NCBI GenBank assembly: GCA_964530185.1
Contig: CAZHBB010000152.1
Location: 1 to 6,036, forward strand
Origin: PWVB01 sp964530185
GTDB lineage: Bacteria > Chloroflexota > Anaerolineae > B4-G1 > SLSP01
DNA: 6,036 nt
Reading direction: 5' to 3'
The translations under genes and the position numbers were made by a program. This document shows, one piece after another, positions 3,507 through 6,036 of the stretch. Positions within the stretch are counted from its first letter, which is position 1, and each line of letters opens with the position of its first letter. The notes beneath the pieces are model-generated. The model searched no databases, had not been told where the DNA came from, and saw only the letters and a list, made by a program, of their open reading frames with translations.

Positions 3507-5316
3507 ATGGGTCAGCGCGGGCGCTCACCAGCGGCAGGAAGATCCGCGCCTCCTCCAGCACCACATCCAGCTCCGTGGTCGCCCCCGCCACCGAGCTCAC
3601 CTGAGCGTTGACCGCCGTGCGGTAGCCCATCAACGTCATGGTAACGGTGACCCCCCCTGGCGGCACCCAAAGCGCGTACTCTCCTTCGCCCTGCGTGACG
3701 GTCGTCCACGTACCATCGAGGGCTGTGGCCACCACAGACACCCCCTCCAGAGGCCCTCCGCTGCCCGCGGTGACCCGTCCGGTGATCAGCCCCTGGTTGA
3801 GCGCCGTCACCGTCGCCGAATAGACATCGAGCCTCCCCCAGCCGTAGACATGGTTGGGCACGGCCTCGGGCGCGTCGCCGCACTGGGTCGAGGTACGCGG
3901 ATGAGCGGTGACGGTGAGCAGGGCCTCCAGCGGCACCAGCCGCCCGCGCAGGTCCGGCCGCGCCGACCAGACCAGGGCCGCCGCACCTGCTACGTGGGGC
4001 GTGGCCATCGAGGTGCCACTGAGATACCCATAGCTCCCACCCCGTGTGGTGGAAAGCACATCCACCCCCGGCGCCACCAGCTCAGGCTTGAGCGCCCCCC
4101 CTACGGCGCCACGACTGCTGAATGAGGCGATCCCATCGGTAGAGCCGGTGGCCCCTACCGTCATCACGCTGTGGAAGGTCGCCGGCGGGTCAGTTACCGT
4201 GCCACACGACGGCCCCGCGTTACCCGCCGCGGCCACCACCAGGATGCCCGCCGTCCGCACCGTCTCCACCACCTGCTCCAGCAAAGCCCGGTGGATGGCG
4301 TCACACCCCTCTGAGGGCGGGCACGTCCACGAGTTGCTGACGATGTCCGGGGCCAGATCAGGATCTCCGGCGGTCGGGTCACCGTCCACCGGATAGGGTG
4401 CCAGGAAGAACTCGAAACACTCGGCATAGGAGGCGGGGGAGCCAACCCCTTGGGCCATGTTGCGGCAGCCGATCCAACGGGCCCCAGGCGCCACCCCCAC
4501 CTGATGCGTCCCTCCATCGTCGCCCACCACCGTGCCCAGGACGTGGGTGCCGTGCCCCAGGTCATCGCAGGGCACGGGGCTATCAGCGCCGCAGACCACC
4601 TCGTCCCCCTCATGGATAGCGTCGTGCCAGTTATAATCGTGGCTGGCCGTGACGCCGTCCCAGCCACGATAGTGCGGCTGCAAAGCCGGATGATCCCAGC
4701 GAAACCCCGTATCCTGCACGCCCACCACAACCCCCGCACCATCATAACCCATCGTCCATACCGAGGGGGCCCTAATCTGCGCCACGCCCCAGGGTACCTG
4801 AGCCGCCTGCTCATCGACCTCCATCGCCGTGCGCAGATCAGGGGACGGCAAACCCGCCACGTGGGGGTTGATGATCACCGTGCGCACGCCGGGCCATTGG
4901 GCCAGTACCCACAGTGTCTCGCGCGACGCATGCACGCGCAGCGCGTTGACGATATAGAGCGGGCGATAGGGAATATCGTGGGCTTCCAGCCAGGACCGCA
5001 GGCTCTGCTGCGAAGCCAGCGCCGTGGTCACCAGCGCGTGGTGCAGCAGCCGACGGCGCACCGCCGGCACCCTGGTTTCCGCCCGGATGGCCTCAAGATC
5101 CACCTGCGGCGCCAGGATGACCAGCAGATCCGCTACGGCCCCATCCTCGGTCGCCGCCCAGGCAGCCGCGGTTGCCGCCGAGGCAACCGCTGTCACGGGG
5201 GATGGGCCGGGAGCGCTGAGGGCCTCTCGCTGCGGCCAGAGGGCGCTGCCCGACAGGACGGCGCAGCCGATGCCGATGAGCAGGAACCGAACCCAGGGCC
5301 CGCGTGCTATACCCAT
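3505..5316 (-). CDS. secreted S8 subtilisin-like serine peptidase, bacillopeptidase F type
   Basis: A 603-residue exported protease. A signal peptide (about 1-26, hydrophobic core FLLIGIGCAVL) is followed by an Ala-rich stretch and an I9-like propeptide (about 61-155). The catalytic domain (about 176-505) has Asp202 in QDTG, His255 in GHGTHVLG, the oxyanion Asn366 in AAGN and the nucleophile Ser436 in GTSMATPHVAG, so the triad is intact. Eight cysteines in this domain (242, 250, 284, 300, 332, 338, 371, 479) suggest disulfides outside the cell. A carboxypeptidase-regulatory-like beta domain (about 508-588) precedes the C-terminal tail ARIFLPLVSARADP. GWDG, DYNWHDAIHE and WTCPPSEGC favour the bacillopeptidase F branch. 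The ATG at 5316 is the most upstream possible start in frame, although no Shine-Dalgarno is seen (the leader is CT-rich). It starts 26 nt after the regulator gene's stop, so co-transcription is likely. Confidence 0.95.
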   Translation of the reverse strand: MGIARGPWVRFLLIGIGCAVLSGSALWPQREALSAPGPSPVTAVASAATAAAWAATEDGAVADLLVILAPQVDLEAIRAETRVPAVRRRLLHHALVTTALASQQSLRSWLEAHDIPYRPLYIVNALRVHASRETLWVLAQWPGVRTVIINPHVAGLPSPDLRTAMEVDEQAAQVPWGVAQIRAPSVWTMGYDGAGVVVGVQDTGFRWDHPALQPHYRGWDGVTASHDYNWHDAIHEGDEVVCGADSPVPCDDLGHGTHVLGTVVGDDGGTHQVGVAPGARWIGCRNMAQGVGSPASYAECFEFFLAPYPVDGDPTAGDPDLAPDIVSNSWTCPPSEGCDAIHRALLEQVVETVRTAGILVVAAAGNAGPSCGTVTDPPATFHSVMTVGATGSTDGIASFSSRGAVGGALKPELVAPGVDVLSTTRGGSYGYLSGTSMATPHVAGAAALVWSARPDLRGRLVPLEALLTVTAHPRTSTQCGDAPEAVPNHVYGWGRLDVYSATVTALNQGLITGRVTAGSGGPLEGVSVVATALDGTWTTVTQGEGEYALWVPPGGVTVTMTLMGYRTAVNAQVSSVAGATTELDVVLEEARIFLPLVSARADP

Positions 5317-5331
5317 GGAGAGAGAAATCCA

Positions 5332-5341
5332 CCGCGCGCGG
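5332..5341. repeat. GC palindrome between regulator and peptidase genes
   Basis: CCGCGCGCGG is a perfect 10-bp palindrome ending two bases from the regulator's TAG, within the 26-nt spacer before the peptidase start. It could be a protein site or could influence translation of the peptidase, but alternating CG runs of this kind also arise from base composition. Confidence 0.25.
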
Positions 5342-5342
5342 C

Positions 5343-6011
5343 CTAACTCCCACCCTTACGAGATTCCAGACGATAGCCTCGGCGTCGCTCGGTCAGGATG
5401 GCAAACGGTGCCTCCAGCTCGGCCAGAGCCTTGCGCAGCCAGTGGATGTGCACGTGCAGGGTGCGGGTGTCGCCCAGGTAGTCGGTACCCCACACCTCCT
5501 TCATCAGCTCCGCACGTGAGACCGTGGTCTCGGGATGAGCTATCAGATAGTGGGCCAACTCGACCTGCTTGGGTGTCAGGGGAAGATCGCGCTCCTCCCA
5601 GATCAGAAACCGGTTCTCGATGTCCAGTGCCAGGCCCTGCCACGACACGATCTGCTGAGGGGCCGTTGGCACCAGGCGACTGAGCCGCCGCAGGAGTTGG
5701 GTAGGGGTCACGGGATGGCGCAGGTACCCGTTGGTCCGTGGCATCTGATCCAGCCGCATGCCCTTGCCCAGCAACAGGAAAGTATAGACCTGCTCCAGCA
5801 GCTCGTGGAGCGCCGTGAAGAATCGGCCCACATCGAACCTGACAGAGGCAGCATCCACCAACACCACGCGCGGCGCGTCCCGTCTCACGCATTGTAGAGC
5901 CTCACGGCGCGTATGGGCGATACACACCTCATAACGCTGCTCCAGCGCGGGGCGCAACTGTCGCTCCACAGACTTGCGTGCTACCACAAACACCACACCC
6001 TGTCGGGTCAT
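5343..6011 (-). CDS. OmpR/PhoB-type winged-helix regulator with degenerate receiver domain
   Basis: A 222-residue transcription regulator. The N-terminal half (about 5-113) has a receiver-like layout: VVFVVARK for the first strand, VVLVDAASV with Asp53 at the phosphorylation position, FLLLGKG for strand four and GYLRHP for strand five. The usual acidic pair after strand one is replaced (ARK), the strand-four Thr/Ser is absent, and the conserved Lys before Pro is His99, so normal phosphorylation is doubtful. The C-terminal half (about 121-216) is a complete winged helix: LPLTPKQVELAHYLIAHPETTVSRAELMKEVWG (split here as 143-160 and 161-175), recognition helix THVHIHWLRK-like at 184-194, and the wing ERRRGYRLE (208-216). 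GAGGA four to five nt before the ATG supports the start. The frame is open to the window edge but offers no other start. No partner kinase is in view. Its operon position suggests control of the peptidase. Confidence 0.9.
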   Translation of the reverse strand: MTRQGVVFVVARKSVERQLRPALEQRYEVCIAHTRREALQCVRRDAPRVVLVDAASVRFDVGRFFTALHELLEQVYTFLLLGKGMRLDQMPRTNGYLRHPVTPTQLLRRLSRLVPTAPQQIVSWQGLALDIENRFLIWEERDLPLTPKQVELAHYLIAHPETTVSRAELMKEVWGTDYLGDTRTLHVHIHWLRKALAELEAPFAILTERRRGYRLESRKGGS

Positions 6012-6036
6012 GGATCCTCGCTTTCGCCACCCCGCC

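Noticed and set aside
3398..3604. Open frame starting in the small RNA (ATG at 3398)
   Set aside because: It would have to read through the 12-bp stem and T-run and then run antisense into the peptidase gene, and it has no proper Shine-Dalgarno.
5300..5316. Lipoprotein signal at Cys18 of the peptidase
   Set aside because: The residues before Cys18 (GIG) are a poor lipobox and the hydrophobic core continues past the cysteine, so an ordinary signal peptide fits better.
4450..5346. 298-codon open frame on the + strand
   Set aside because: It is antisense to the S8 peptidase, whose catalytic motifs are intact. The translation is rich in Arg, His and Pro, as expected of a shadow frame in GC-rich DNA.
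1..6036. CRISPR array, tRNA, rRNA or insertion sequence
   Set aside because: No regularly spaced long repeats, tRNA-like cloverleaf, rRNA segment, transposase or terminal inverted repeats were seen on either strand.

Overview
The window is a GC-rich bacterial chromosome segment, interrupted by a run of exactly 100 N (1673-1772) that looks like a scaffold join of unknown true length. Gene content suggests Chloroflexota, probably Anaerolineae-like. The clues are a secreted S8 peptidase ending in a FLPLV-type tail, a pair of small membrane-anchored helical proteins, and a winged-helix regulator with an eroded receiver domain. This placement is inference from family resemblance, because no rRNA or other strong phylogenetic marker is present. 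The only universal marker is ribosomal protein L19.

Layout, left to right. On the + strand, rplS (39-392) begins in an ATGA overlap with the possible end of an upstream reading frame. It is followed after 16 nt by a class I glutamine-amidotransferase-like hydrolase of the peptidase C26 type (409-1143). A hairpin-bearing gap separates these from a convergent small YtxH-like membrane protein (1278-1523, - strand), which has an excellent Shine-Dalgarno and promoter and a 10-bp palindrome at its predicted transcription start. The sequence gap lies upstream of it, bordered by short CTGCGGT-type repeats.

Next come two - strand genes, 2802-3167 then 1854-2798, three bases apart. Their products align without gaps over about 105 residues (TM anchor plus helical domain). 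The second product adds a Pro/Thr-rich linker, a predicted beta domain and a C-terminal tail built from an 18-bp tandem repeat. Their promoter appears to make a nearly leaderless mRNA.

The 337-nt intergenic region at 3168-3504 is the most information-dense part. It holds that promoter, a PhoB-box-like pair of 7-bp direct repeats, and on the + strand a perfect consensus sigma-70 promoter (TTGACA, 17 nt, TATAAT). That promoter drives a candidate small RNA of about 115 nt. A perfect 12-bp stem joins the RNA's two ends and is followed by six T, and no + strand gene lies downstream. This RNA is the best candidate for something undescribed.

The right half (- strand) is a likely two-gene operon: an OmpR/PhoB-type transcription regulator with a degenerate receiver (5343-6011), then a bacillopeptidase F-like secreted subtilase (3505-5316). 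The peptidase stop codon overlaps the 3' end of the small RNA gene, so the two are convergent. A plausible but untested reading is that the regulator controls the exported peptidase and perhaps the neighbouring envelope proteins.
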